From Deltaproteobacteria bacterium (GTDB taxonomy: Bacteria; Desulfobacterota; Syntrophia; Syntrophales; UBA5619), in contig JAJFTY010000106.1 of the NCBI GenBank assembly GCA_021372695.1, positions 1 to 40,184 on the forward strand: a stretch of 40,184 nucleotides of DNA, written 5' to 3'. Positions 14,846 through 23,780 of this stretch are shown here, one piece after another. How positions within the stretch are numbered: the first letter of the stretch is position 1; the number at the start of each line of letters is the position of its first letter. A program made the position numbers and the translations under genes. Below the pieces are notes generated by a model. The model did no database searches. It had not been told where the DNA came from and was given only the letters and a program-made list of their open reading frames with translations.

Positions 14846-17800
14846 TTCCATTCGCGGAGGGGAGAGAAAAATAGAAGCACGCCCCCTGGCCCAGCTTCCC
14901 CTCCGCCCAGACGCGGCCGCCGTGCCGGTGGATGATCCGCTGGACGATGGCGAGCCCCACGCCGGTTCCCTCGAACTCCTCGTTCGTATGCAGACGCTGG
15001 AACACGCCGAACATCTTGTCGTGGTACGCCATGTCGAATCCAACGCCGTTATCCCGAACGCGGTAGATGCACTCGGAATCCTCACGGGAACCCTGCACTT
15101 CGATCAGCGCCTCCGGCCGTTGCCGGGTGAACTTGACGGCGTTGGAGAGGAGGTTCAACAGGACTTGCCGGATCAGTGCGCGGTCGCCTGAAGCCTGCGG
15201 CAGGGCCCCCAGCTTCAATTTGAGGTGGCGTTCAGGATTGGCGCTCCGGATCTCCTCCCAGACTTCCCGGAACATGACCTCCATGTCGAGGCTGGCTGTT
15301 GAGAGATGGGTCTTGCCCAGGCGGGAAAACGCGAGGAGATCTTCGATGAGCCGGCTCATCGTCTTCGCGTTGGCCCGGATGACGTTGAATTTCGCCAGGG
15401 CGTCTTCGTCGAAGCGTTCGGCGTGCTTCTTGAGGATCATCCGGCTGTACCCCTCGATGGCGCGCAGGGGCGCTTGAAGATCATGGGAGACGGAATAGCT
15501 GAAGCTCTCCAGTTCCCGGTTTGCGGCGGCAAGCTGCTCCGACCGGCCGTTCAGGGCCTCATTGGCCTTGATCAGTTCAGCCGTGCGCTCGGCGACCCGC
15601 CGCTCCAGCGTCTCGTTGGCTTCCCTGAGCGCGGCCTCCGCCCGTTTGATTTCGGTACAGTCGATCCCCATCTCCAGGATGAAAGGGGCGCCTTCGCTGT
15701 CGGTAAAGGGGAAGTCGTAGACGTCGTAGTCGCGGCTGTCCGGCCCGGTCCATTCCCAGCGGTGGGGCTCCCGGGTCTGGAGGACCGTATAGGTTTCACA
15801 GATCTCGCAGGGCTCGGTGCGTCCGAATAGGTGCTCGTAGCAGCGCTTGCCGGGGCCTTCTCCGAACCTTTCCCGGAAGGTCCGGTTCGCGAAGGAGACA
15901 TGATAATCCGGGGTGAGCAGGACTACATAGACGGGCAGCATCTCCAGGACGTCGTTGAAACGCTGCTTCTCCATCCGCGTCGCTTCGTATGCCCTGCGGA
16001 TCTCCGTGGTCTGGGCGGTGACGCGGGCCTCCAGTTCGACGTTGAGCTGCCGCAGAGCCTCCTCGGCCCGCTTGCGTGCCGTGATGTCCATGTGATGCCA
16101 CAGACGGCCGTAGGGTTTTCCGTCGACGTCGATGGGGATGAAGTTGCGGAGGCAGGTCCGCCCGCCCTGCATGGCGATCTCCTCGGCGATGACCGGCACT
16201 CCCGCCGCCAGGATCTCCCGGATTCTCGCCAGCTCCTTATCCGGATCAAGATAGGCGTTCTTGATCATTTCGGTGAATTCTCCGGCGCTTCGCCCCGTGA
16301 ACGAATCGGGGGGAGCGGTCAATCCGAAGTAGTCGCAGAAAGCCGGGTTGGCATACTCGATCAACCCCGTGTTTCCCACCAGCAGGATTCCGCTGATCAT
16401 GCTGGAGAGCATGGTGTAGAAGCGCTGGAGGGTGGTCTGCAATGCCTCTTCCATCCGCTTGCGTTCGGTGACGTCACGGCTGAAGGCGGCGACCCCCATG
16501 ATATTTCCCGCAGCGTCCCGCGCGGGGTAGAACGCATGGTCGAAAACGATCCCGGCCCGTTCGTCTTCGAACCGGATGGGTTTGCCCGTCCGGACGACTT
16601 CGGTGATCTTCTCCCCGCGTGATTTACGCAGCTCGGCGTTCATCAGATCGCCCCACTTCGTGCCGACAACCTCCCCGACCGTCTTGCCCATGCGCCGCGC
16701 CGCCGTGGTGTTCGCCGCGAGAATGTCGCCGTCCAGGCCGAAGAGCCAGATGGATTCGCCTGCGGCATCGAGGAGCGTCGCGGCCTTCAGTTCGCTGTCC
16801 CGCAGGGCCGCTTCGGCTAGGGTGCGCTTGGTGATGTCGCGCCCGTAGAGGTTCGCGTAGGATTCTCCGCGAAAGGGGGTGACCGACACGGCGTAGACTC
16901 TTTCGCCCATACGGATATCTTGATGGATTTCCCTATTCTCCTCCATCGCCTGAGCGACCAGGGGACGGAGCTCCTCGGGAAGGAGGGTCTCCTTTCGACA
17001 GCTCCAGGTCGAACGGTTGGACGCTGCCGGATTGGCGTAAAGGACCGTTCCCTCCACGGAGGCGCGCACGACCGGATTGGGATTCTCCTCCGGGAATCTG
17101 GCCAACCAGGCCGCCCGCTGGTGGGCCTCCTGCAAGGCCTCGACCATGCGATACCGTTCCGTGACATTGCGGAACAGAACGGTCAGGCTCTCGGGACCGG
17201 GGTACGCGTGAATCTCCATCATCATGTCGTCGACCGTGGACCGGATCTCGAAATGGACCGGCTCTCCGCTTTCCATGGCCAGTCGGTACCGGGTCTCGAA
17301 CGCAGTGTCCCGTATGCCGGGGAAGACCTCGAAGAGGGTGCGCCCGATCACCTCGCCGGCAGTTTTGCGAAAATGGGCGAGGGCCTCGTCGTTGATGTGG
17401 GTGAAGCGCCACTGCCGGTCGAGGGCGAAGAAGCCGTCGGCGATGCTGTCCATGATCTGGGCCAGCCGCCGTCCGGATTCGCGCAATCCTTCTTCGGCCG
17501 TTTTGAGGTCGGTGACGTCGACGAAGGTGATGACCACCCCTTCGATGCGGTCGTCATGGGTCCGGTAGGGCATGATGCGGCGGACATGCGAACGGCCGTC
17601 GTCCGACCTGACCTCGGCGGCCAGGGGTACCAAATCCGACAGCACCCGCCGCGCATCGTCCATGAGCGACTCATCGGTGAAGCGCATCAGGACATCGCCG
17701 ATGGGCCGTCCCGTATCGGACGGGATCAGGCTCATCAAGCGGGTGACGGCCGGGGTGTAGCGTTTGATCCGGAAGGCTTTGTCCAGGAACACCGTGGCGA

Positions 17801-20036
17801 TGTTGGTGCTGGTCAGGAAGTTCAGCACGTCGTTGTTGACGATTTCCAGCTCTTCGACCTTTTCCTGAAGGCGGAGATTGGTGGTGTTGAGTTCGTCGTT
17901 CAGGGACTGCAGCTCCTCCTTGGAGGTCTCCATCTCCTCGTTAGCGGACTGCAACTCCTCGTTGGCCGCCGTCACCTCCTCATTGGAGGCCTTGAGTTGC
18001 TCGTTGGTGCCTTCCAGTTGGCCGATCGTGTTCTGAAGCTCCTCGCGGGTCACCCTGAGTTCGTCCGTCAACTGGCAGATGTCCCCCTGCTCCGGTGTCT
18101 GGCCGTCGGATCTTGCCGATGTGGCGCGCTGGTCTTCGAAGGTGATCAGCAACAGGCCGTCGATCCCCCTCGGGTGCTTCAGAGGGCTGACGGTGGTTTT
18201 GACCATGACTGATCTCCTGCCGCGCGGGACACTGGCGGTGAAGGAGACGCTCCGGCCCTTCTGGATGCATCGGCCGATCGCCGTGCGCAGCCTGGTCCTC
18301 AGTTCCTTCCTGGCCATTTCCACGACGCGGGTGGTCAGTTCCCCGGCCGGAAGGGTGAGGTAATTCTCGACCACGCCGTGACTGTAGAGGGTCTGGAGTC
18401 TGCGGTCGATGAGCACGCAGGCAGGGGCGAACCGGCTCAGGAGGGCCTGCTGGGCCGCAGAAGCCAGACTCTGACGGGGCAGCGCCGCAGAAGCGGACTT
18501 GGTGGCCGCTGTGCAGGGAATGCCGGCAGGATGGATCGGAATCTCCACGGCCGTGCGGCGGCCCACGCCGATACGCCGATAGATTCGCCATTTTTTCGAG
18601 ATCGGCTCGAAGAGGTCCTCCATCTCGCCGATCGTCTCGGCGTTGCCGAGGAAGAGAAAACCTCCATCATGCAGAGCGAAATGAAACAGGGAGACGACCC
18701 TCTTCTGCATGGACTGGTCCAGATAGATCAGGACGTTTCGGCAGACGACCAGGTCCAGACGGGAAAAGGGCGGATCCGCCGTGAGATTCTGCACCGCGAA
18801 GACGATGCGGTTGCGGAGGGCTTTGGCGACCTGATAGCCGTCATCCCGACGGGAAAAGAACCGCTCGAGTCGTTCGGGCGTGACATGGTGCCCGATCTCC
18901 GCCGGCGTATAAATGCCGGTACGGGCTGCGGCAAGGGCCGCGGCATCCGCGTCGGTCGCAAAAATCTGAAAATCGATTTCGCCGCCGGTCACCCTCGCCT
19001 GCTCTGCGAGGAGCATCGCCAGGCTGTAGACCTCCCTGCCCGACGCGCAACCCGGGGTCCAGACGCGGATCAACGAGTCCGGGGCGGCTTGCCGGATCAG
19101 GGGCGCAATGACTTTGCGCTCCAGGATCTCCCAAGCCTGCGGCTGGCGGAAAAACTCCGTGACGCCGATCAGGAGGTCCTGCCGCAGCAGACTGACCTCG
19201 TCGGGTTGGTCCGAGAGGTGGCGGGCGTAATCCTCCATCGTGGGGATCCTGGCCAGAGCCATTCGCCGGCGGATCCGACGTTCAAGCGCATTGGTCTTAT
19301 AGCCGCGAAAGTCCTGTCCGACCCGGGAACGGAGGATCTCCAGAATGGCGCCGAAGCCGGATTCCGGCTTTGGGAAAACCGTCCCCGGGTGCCGGGCCGC
19401 AATCCATCTTGCCCACTCGGCTACCTCCCCGGCGATCGATTCGGCCGGCAGGACGGTGTCGACCGTTCCGGCCTCGATTGCGCTCTGCGGCATGTCAGGA
19501 AAGGGAGCACCCTCCGGATCTTCGACCACGGTCCGGCCGCCAGCGGCCCTGATCTCCGAGAGCCCCAGCGTCCCGTCGCTGCCTTCGCCGGATAGGAGGA
19601 CGCCGCAGCACCGGTCTCCACGGTCGGCAGCGAGAGCGCAGAAGAAGTGATCGATGGGCATCAGCAGACCGTTGCAGTGCACGGGTTCCTGGAGGGTGAG
19701 CCGGTCCGCCGCCATGTTCAGAAAATAATCCGGCGGCATGACGTGGATGCGGTCGGCCCAGATCGTCATGCCGTCTGTGGCCTCCACAACCGAAAGCGCA
19801 ATCTGACGATTCAGAAGGGAGAGGATATTTCTCTCGCTGAGCTGCGGGTGATAGGCCAGGACCACGGCCACCCCCTGTCCGGATGGGATCGCGGAGAGGA
19901 TTTTCCGGAGGGATTTCAGGGCGCCTGCCGCGGCCCCGATGCCGACCACGAGGGCAGGCGGCCTGCCCGTGCCCGTATGGCTGTCGATGGCTGTGCTTTT
20001 GTCCGCTTCCGGTCGAACGGCTCTTTCATTCACCAT
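14829..20036 (-). CDS. CheB/CheR-PAS hybrid sensor histidine kinase
   Basis: A 1735-residue protein. Order: CheB-like methylesterase domain (about 25-215); CheR-like methyltransferase (about 225-490) with GCASGREVYS and CRNVLIYLD; a linker; a coiled coil of NEEL/NEQL repeats (about 660-745); about six PAS segments (750-1470); then HisKA with phospho-acceptor His in SVSHDLQAPLRAIEGYS (about 1517) and HATPase_c with NLLSNAVKFT, DNGVGFD and GTGVGLAIV. No membrane segments, so cytoplasmic. The CheB nucleophile region reads GIGAAAGA where GxGASxGG is expected (Ser replaced by Ala36), and the catalytic His position appears to be Tyr62, so the esterase is probably dead. ATG at 20036 follows GGAG by 5 nt. 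No adjacent response regulator. Confidence 0.92.
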   Translation of the reverse strand: MVNERAVRPEADKSTAIDSHTGTGRPPALVVGIGAAAGALKSLRKILSAIPSGQGVAVVLAYHPQLSERNILSLLNRQIALSVVEATDGMTIWADRIHVMPPDYFLNMAADRLTLQEPVHCNGLLMPIDHFFCALAADRGDRCCGVLLSGEGSDGTLGLSEIRAAGGRTVVEDPEGAPFPDMPQSAIEAGTVDTVLPAESIAGEVAEWARWIAARHPGTVFPKPESGFGAILEILRSRVGQDFRGYKTNALERRIRRRMALARIPTMEDYARHLSDQPDEVSLLRQDLLIGVTEFFRQPQAWEILERKVIAPLIRQAAPDSLIRVWTPGCASGREVYSLAMLLAEQARVTGGEIDFQIFATDADAAALAAARTGIYTPAEIGHHVTPERLERFFSRRDDGYQVAKALRNRIVFAVQNLTADPPFSRLDLVVCRNVLIYLDQSMQKRVVSLFHFALHDGGFLFLGNAETIGEMEDLFEPISKKWRIYRRIGVGRRTAVEIPIHPAGIPCTAATKSASAALPRQSLASAAQQALLSRFAPACVLIDRRLQTLYSHGVVENYLTLPAGELTTRVVEMARKELRTRLRTAIGRCIQKGRSVSFTASVPRGRRSVMVKTTVSPLKHPRGIDGLLLITFEDQRATSARSDGQTPEQGDICQLTDELRVTREELQNTIGQLEGTNEQLKASNEEVTAANEELQSANEEMETSKEELQSLNDELNTTNLRLQEKVEELEIVNNDVLNFLTSTNIATVFLDKAFRIKRYTPAVTRLMSLIPSDTGRPIGDVLMRFTDESLMDDARRVLSDLVPLAAEVRSDDGRSHVRRIMPYRTHDDRIEGVVITFVDVTDLKTAEEGLRESGRRLAQIMDSIADGFFALDRQWRFTHINDEALAHFRKTAGEVIGRTLFEVFPGIRDTAFETRYRLAMESGEPVHFEIRSTVDDMMMEIHAYPGPESLTVLFRNVTERYRMVEALQEAHQRAAWLARFPEENPNPVVRASVEGTVLYANPAASNRSTWSCRKETLLPEELRPLVAQAMEENREIHQDIRMGERVYAVSVTPFRGESYANLYGRDITKRTLAEAALRDSELKAATLLDAAGESIWLFGLDGDILAANTTAARRMGKTVGEVVGTKWGDLMNAELRKSRGEKITEVVRTGKPIRFEDERAGIVFDHAFYPARDAAGNIMGVAAFSRDVTERKRMEEALQTTLQRFYTMLSSMISGILLVGNTGLIEYANPAFCDYFGLTAPPDSFTGRSAGEFTEMIKNAYLDPDKELARIREILAAGVPVIAEEIAMQGGRTCLRNFIPIDVDGKPYGRLWHHMDITARKRAEEALRQLNVELEARVTAQTTEIRRAYEATRMEKQRFNDVLEMLPVYVVLLTPDYHVSFANRTFRERFGEGPGKRCYEHLFGRTEPCEICETYTVLQTREPHRWEWTGPDSRDYDVYDFPFTDSEGAPFILEMGIDCTEIKRAEAALREANETLERRVAERTAELIKANEALNGRSEQLAAANRELESFSYSVSHDLQAPLRAIEGYSRMILKKHAERFDEDALAKFNVIRANAKTMSRLIEDLLAFSRLGKTHLSTASLDMEVMFREVWEEIRSANPERHLKLKLGALPQASGDRALIRQVLLNLLSNAVKFTRQRPEALIEVQGSREDSECIYRVRDNGVGFDMAYHDKMFGVFQRLHTNEEFEGTGVGLAIVQRIIHRHGGRVWAEGKLGQGACFYFSLPSANGITSVH

Positions 20037-20137
20037 AGGCTCTCCAGGTTCTTCCGCGATGTGAGCATGGAGACGAATCCTTTGGACGCGTCCGCTGCCA
20101 TGGGGGCGGCGTTTCAGAGAAGCAAACCCGGAGGGGA

Positions 20138-20165
20138 ACTATAACAGGATAAAACTGGCTGTCAA
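20138..20165 (-). promoter_or_regulatory. Strong sigma70-type promoter of the hybrid kinase
   Basis: On the minus strand TTGACA (20160-20165), 16 bp, TATAGT (20138-20143), about 100 bp before the start codon. No copy of the GGTAG/CCTACC operator lies at the module distance upstream, so the kinase itself looks constitutively expressed. Confidence 0.6.
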
Positions 20166-20240
20166 TGGCAATGGCACCCGGCCTCCGTGATTCCGCTTTC
20201 AGCCTAAGTTGCCGAAATTCATGTTTATTTTACGAAACAG

Positions 20241-20258
20241 GGCGCCGGAAGAAGCGCC
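20241..20258 (-). terminator. Weak hairpin after the bc operon
   Basis: GGCGC / GCGCC stem with an 8-nt loop, 20 bp downstream of the cytochrome c1 stop on the minus strand, followed by CTGTTTCGT. A possible but weak terminator of the bc operon. Confidence 0.3.
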
Positions 20259-20278
20259 TCGGACGCAAAACAACGGAC

Positions 20279-20881
20279 CTAGCGTTCCGAAGGCGATGGC
20301 CTGTGGTGATCGATCCCCTTCCACGTCCTCCGGTTGAGCGTATAGAAGAGCGCGGTCAGCAGAACCATGTAGCCCAGCACGTATCTCCCGAGGCTCCGGC
20401 TTTCCCGTCCCGAAGGTTCGGCAGCGTCCGCGAGAAAGATCGAAACATCCCGGGCCTTGCGGCCGGCCTCCGGATCGTTCCTCGAGAAGGCCGGGGGCAT
20501 GGCGATGTTCGGGAAGACCGAATTCTTCTCGGGGGTATCGTTGAAGCCGAGGAGAAGGGAGGCGATATACTCGGCGCCCGTGCGTCCGCCGCCCCGCGCC
20601 GCGGTCATGAGGTTCAGGTCGGGAGGCACTTTGCCGAAGGCTTTGAGCGCCGCAGCGGCGGGCATCTTCGCTTCATATCCTGAATACTTGAGACTGTGAC
20701 AGGCCTGACACGAGGTGCGGTAAACCGCTTCTCCGCGCTTGATGGAAGCGTCGGTTCCATCCGGAACCGGGGGGCCGGCCGGCGCTCCGGTTTCTGCGGG
20801 GAAGAGCGCCAGCGGCCAGAGCAGGATCAGGACTGCGACGAGTGAGGACGCACTGCGAGGCGAGAATCGGAATGCTCTCAT
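20279..20881 (-). CDS. petC: Cytochrome c1-like subunit of the bc complex
   Basis: A 200-residue membrane-anchored c-type cytochrome. Signal peptide at about 1-30, heme-binding CQACH at about 60, the c1-type segment VPPDLNLMTAARGGGRTGAEYIASLLLGFN, a methionine ligand in IAMPPAFS and a C-terminal membrane anchor (about 170-190). It accepts electrons from the Rieske cluster and hands them to soluble c-type cytochromes. The start at 20881 overlaps the cytochrome b stop (ATATGA), indicating translational coupling. It is shorter than mitochondrial c1 but has its order of features. Third gene of the operon. Confidence 0.92.
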   Translation of the reverse strand: MRAFRFSPRSASSLVAVLILLWPLALFPAETGAPAGPPVPDGTDASIKRGEAVYRTSCQACHSLKYSGYEAKMPAAAALKAFGKVPPDLNLMTAARGGGRTGAEYIASLLLGFNDTPEKNSVFPNIAMPPAFSRNDPEAGRKARDVSIFLADAAEPSGRESRSLGRYVLGYMVLLTALFYTLNRRTWKGIDHHRPSPSER

Positions 20882-22059
20882 ATCTCGTCCTCCCGCGGCA
20901 AAGGGCTCACCTTCTCGAAAGCGGGGACGAAGGGAAGAAGCAGGAAATAGAGGAAGTAAAAGGCGGTCGCAGACCTGCCGAGGAGCGGTATCGAGCCGGG
21001 CGGCTGCAGGCCGATGTATCCCAGGAGAAGAACGTCGAGGAAGAACAGGCCGGTCAGAAGTTTCTTGATGGGTCTGTAGCGTGCGCTTCGCACCGGGGAA
21101 CGGTCGAGATAGGGCAAAAAAACGAGGATCAGGATGGAGCCGAACATCGCCACGACTCCGCCGAGCTTCCAGGGGATGGACCTGAGGATGGCGTAGAAGG
21201 GGAGGAAGTACCATTCGGGAACGATGTCACCCGGCGTAACCAGGGCGTCGGCCGGTTCGGAGTTGATCGGTTCCAGGAAGAGGTCCGGCTGGAAGAAGAC
21301 GACATAGAGGTAGAGCGTAAAAAAGAGCGTGACAAACCAGAGGTCTTTGGTGATGAAGCATGGGCCGAAGGGGATGACCGCAGTTCCCTTCTTGTCCAGA
21401 TCGATGCCGGCGGGATTGTTGCTCCCCACCCGGTGCAGCGCGGTCAGGTGCATCGCCACGAGCCCTCCGATGATTCCGATCGGGATGATCGTGGTGTGAA
21501 AGGAAAAGAATCGTCCGAGGGTCGGATTGCCGATCGCAAAGTCCCCCCGCAGCCAGACGACGAGGTCGGCACCGATATAGGGGACGGCGCTGAAGAAATT
21601 GGTGACCACCGTCGCCCCCCAGTAGGACATCTGGCCCCAGGGGAGAAGATACCCCATGAAGGCCTCCGTCATCAGGCTCAGGTAGATGGCGAGGCCGATC
21701 CACCAGACGAGCTCCCGGGGGCTTTTGTACGACCCGTAGTAGATGGACCTTCCCATATGGACGTAAACGGCAAAGAAGAAGCCGGTGGGCGCGATCGCAT
21801 GCAGGGAACGGATGAGCCATCCGTAATGAACGTTCCGCACGATGTACTGGACGCTGTCGAAAGCGAGATCCGTGTCGGGCTTGTAGTACATGGTCAGCCA
21901 CACGCCGGTGAGAATCTGAACGAGGAGGAAGGCGCCGGCAAGAGACCCGAAATTCCACCAGTAGTTGAGGTTTCGGGGTGTCGGGTACTTCGTGATGTGT
22001 TTTTCGATGAACTCCGTCCAGGGAAAACGGCGGTCGATCCACTCCCTCATCGCGGTCAT
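20878..22059 (-). CDS. petB: Cytochrome b of the bc complex (fused b6/subunit IV form)
   Basis: A 393-residue, roughly eight-helix membrane subunit holding hemes bL and bH and both quinone sites. The first helix-B pair is H-A-I-A-P...Y-V-H with normal x13 spacing; the Qo motif PEWYFLPFYAILRSIP is intact; SNNP follows helix D. The helix-D pair HTTIIP...VAMHLTALH has 15 residues between the first two His rather than the usual 13 or 14. The single polypeptide corresponds to bc1-type cytochrome b. It lies 15 bp after the Rieske gene. Confidence 0.95.
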   Translation of the reverse strand: MTAMREWIDRRFPWTEFIEKHITKYPTPRNLNYWWNFGSLAGAFLLVQILTGVWLTMYYKPDTDLAFDSVQYIVRNVHYGWLIRSLHAIAPTGFFFAVYVHMGRSIYYGSYKSPRELVWWIGLAIYLSLMTEAFMGYLLPWGQMSYWGATVVTNFFSAVPYIGADLVVWLRGDFAIGNPTLGRFFSFHTTIIPIGIIGGLVAMHLTALHRVGSNNPAGIDLDKKGTAVIPFGPCFITKDLWFVTLFFTLYLYVVFFQPDLFLEPINSEPADALVTPGDIVPEWYFLPFYAILRSIPWKLGGVVAMFGSILILVFLPYLDRSPVRSARYRPIKKLLTGLFFLDVLLLGYIGLQPPGSIPLLGRSATAFYFLYFLLLPFVPAFEKVSPLPREDEI

Positions 22060-22074
22060 GAACGGCTCCTCGCT

Positions 22075-22668
22075 CTATGATGCGGGCAGTTCCCGTATCT
22101 TCCGGATGTTGTCTGCATACCCGGAAAAACTGGCCGTGCCGATCTTCAGCCTGCTCTCCCCGGCAAAGGCATAGGGAACAAGATGAAGATTCTCCGGTGG
22201 CGGCCCGTCGAGTCTCCTCCCCAGGGTGTCGAACTTCCCCCCGTGACAGGGGCAGTAGAATCCAGGCTGGTCGAACCCCGGAATCTTCTCCGGCTGCCAG
22301 CCGGGGATGCATCCCAGATGGGTGCAGATCCCGATGCAGACCAGCAGATCGGGCCTTTTCACCCGCTCCGCGGCGGCGGCCGGATCCCGCAGGCTCCCGG
22401 CATCCGTCCGCGCGGTCTTCTCGATCATCTCCGGGGTCCGCTTGAGAATGAATACCGGCTGTTTCCTCCAGAGGAGGACCCGGAATTCACCCTCTTTCAT
22501 TCCCGAGATGTCCACCTCCATGACGCCTGCGGCGATGATGTCCTTGGCAGGGCTCATGGCCCGGATGAAGGGAATCGCCGATACTCCGAGGCCGACGGCG
22601 CCTGCGGCGGCGGCGGTCCAGGTCAGGAAGTCCCTTCGCGTGGCTGGGGGGTGGGTTTGATTTTCCAT
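22075..22668 (-). CDS. petA: Rieske iron-sulfur subunit of the bc complex
   Basis: A 197-residue protein with a twin-arginine-type N-terminus (TRRDFLTW, then hydrophobic AAAAGAVGLGVSAIPF) that also serves as membrane anchor. The [2Fe-2S] ligands lie in CTHLGC (about residue 117) and CPCHGGKFD (about 141). It moves an electron from quinol to cytochrome c1. First gene of the petABC operon, with the module promoter at 22735-22804. The ribosome site before ATG 22668 is weak (GAAAGCG). Confidence 0.94.
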   Translation of the reverse strand: MENQTHPPATRRDFLTWTAAAAGAVGLGVSAIPFIRAMSPAKDIIAAGVMEVDISGMKEGEFRVLLWRKQPVFILKRTPEMIEKTARTDAGSLRDPAAAAERVKRPDLLVCIGICTHLGCIPGWQPEKIPGFDQPGFYCPCHGGKFDTLGRRLDGPPPENLHLVPYAFAGESRLKIGTASFSGYADNIRKIRELPAS

Positions 22669-22734
22669 CGCGCTTTCGTTCGCCTCGAATGGTTGGTCGA
22701 CTGGGCCGATGGGAACGGCCGACTATCGGAATAA

Positions 22735-22804
22735 AGTATGCAACGCCGGTCAGGCGCGGATCAATGAGGAACCAATGATGGGCGATTGGTAGGAAAAAGC
22801 TAAC
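22735..22804 (-). promoter_or_regulatory. Module promoter of the bc operon
   Basis: Operator at 22788-22804 (minus strand GTTAGCTTTTTCCTACC), 23 bp, TTGATC (22759-22764), 18 bp, CATACT (22735-22740). The 23-bp segment shares TCCTCA directly before the -35 with the c-type cytochrome promoter at 39043. A further repeat ACCAAT-N8-ATTGGT (22771-22790) overlaps the operator edge. Confidence 0.65.
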
Positions 22805-22850
22805 ATCTGGGTTGCCTGTTCGAAATGATGGAGATTGGGACGGCGGTGCC

Positions 22851-22879
22851 TTGACAAAGGAATTTCCAATTCTTAAGCT
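22851..22879 (+). promoter_or_regulatory. Promoter of the cytochrome b5/DUF2231 gene
   Basis: TTGACA (22851-22856), 17 bp, TAAGCT (22874-22879), giving a leader of about 160 nt. It diverges from the bc promoter. The leader contains a perfect 14-bp palindrome, GATATCGCGATATC (23017-23030), directly before the ribosome site. Confidence 0.6.
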
Positions 22880-23044
22880 TTTCATGCCGACCAAGCAAGT
22901 AAAACGGTGCCGGCATTGACGCCCATGACGGAAGAGTCCATGGCCCGCCGTCCTTGAAAAGCGCGGTTGGCGCGCAGGGCGGGCTGGCGGGCGGCCGCCA
23001 TTCGTCGCCCGTGAGCGATATCGCGATATCCCGAGAGGCAACCC

Positions 23045-23758
23045 ATGAAAGAGATCGAACCGGATGAGTTGAACCGAAATGACGGCCAGAACGGGAATCC
23101 CGTCTATATCGCCTGCCAGGGAAATGTCTACGATGTGACGAAGAGCGCCAAGTGGAGCACGGGCATCCACATGATGCGTCACCATGCAGGAAGGGACCTG
23201 ACCAGCGACATCCTGGCGGCGCCCCACGGTGTCGACGTCCTGGAGCGATACCCCCGAGTGGGCGTGCTGAAGAAGGTCCAGCCGGCGGACCGGCCGATGC
23301 CGGCCATCGTTTCGCATCTCCTGACCCGTTACCCGATGCTCCGCCGCCATCCTCACCCCATGACGGTCCACTTCCCGATCGTGTTCATGCTTTCCGCCGC
23401 ACTCTTCACGGTCCTCTATCTCTGGACAGGAATTGTGAGCTTTGGAGCGACCGCGTTCCACTGCCTGGGTGCGGGTATTCTCTTCATGCCCGTTGCCATG
23501 ACGACCGGCTATTTTACTTGGTGGTTGAACTACGCGGCTCGGCCGCTCAGACCCGTCACCATCAAACAGGTATTATCGTGGTCCCTCTTCATCATCGCCG
23601 TGGTCGCGTTCCTCTGGCGTCTTGCCGTTCCCGACATCCTCGCCCCGTTCGGGGGTGCGAGCGCGGTCTATCTCCTTCTGATCCTCTCCCTGGTGCCGCT
23701 GGTGTCGGTCATCGGCTGGCTCGGGGGAGGATTGACCTTTCCCGTCGAGAAGGGGTGA
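23045..23758 (+). CDS. Cytochrome b5-like domain fused to DUF2231-type membrane domain
   Basis: A 237-residue protein. Residues about 18-80 form a short prokaryotic cytochrome b5-like heme domain: YIACQGNVYDVTKSAKW, then GIHMMRHHAGRDLT and APHGVDVL with the candidate heme histidines. Residues 95-235 hold HPHPMTVHFPIVFM, typical of DUF2231, and four membrane helices. A plausible role is membrane electron transfer beside the divergently transcribed bc operon (inference). Start at 23045 with GAGAGG upstream. The stop lies 2 bp from the convergent ubiE stop. Confidence 0.85.
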   Translation: MKEIEPDELNRNDGQNGNPVYIACQGNVYDVTKSAKWSTGIHMMRHHAGRDLTSDILAAPHGVDVLERYPRVGVLKKVQPADRPMPAIVSHLLTRYPMLRRHPHPMTVHFPIVFMLSAALFTVLYLWTGIVSFGATAFHCLGAGILFMPVAMTTGYFTWWLNYAARPLRPVTIKQVLSWSLFIIAVVAFLWRLAVPDILAPFGGASAVYLLLILSLVPLVSVIGWLGGGLTFPVEKG

Positions 23759-23780
23759 GATCACCCCGGCTTCACGCCGG
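23753..23780. terminator. Bidirectional hairpin at the convergent stops
   Basis: GGGGTGA-GA-TCACCCC (23753-23768) contains the stop codons of both convergent genes, and a second hairpin CCGGC-TTCAC-GCCGG (23766-23780) follows. There are no T-runs, so factor-independent termination is uncertain. Confidence 0.4.

Noticed and set aside
20842..22080. A 412-codon plus-strand frame opposite cytochrome b
   Set aside because: Antisense to an intact petB; charged composition is the mirror of hydrophobic codons.
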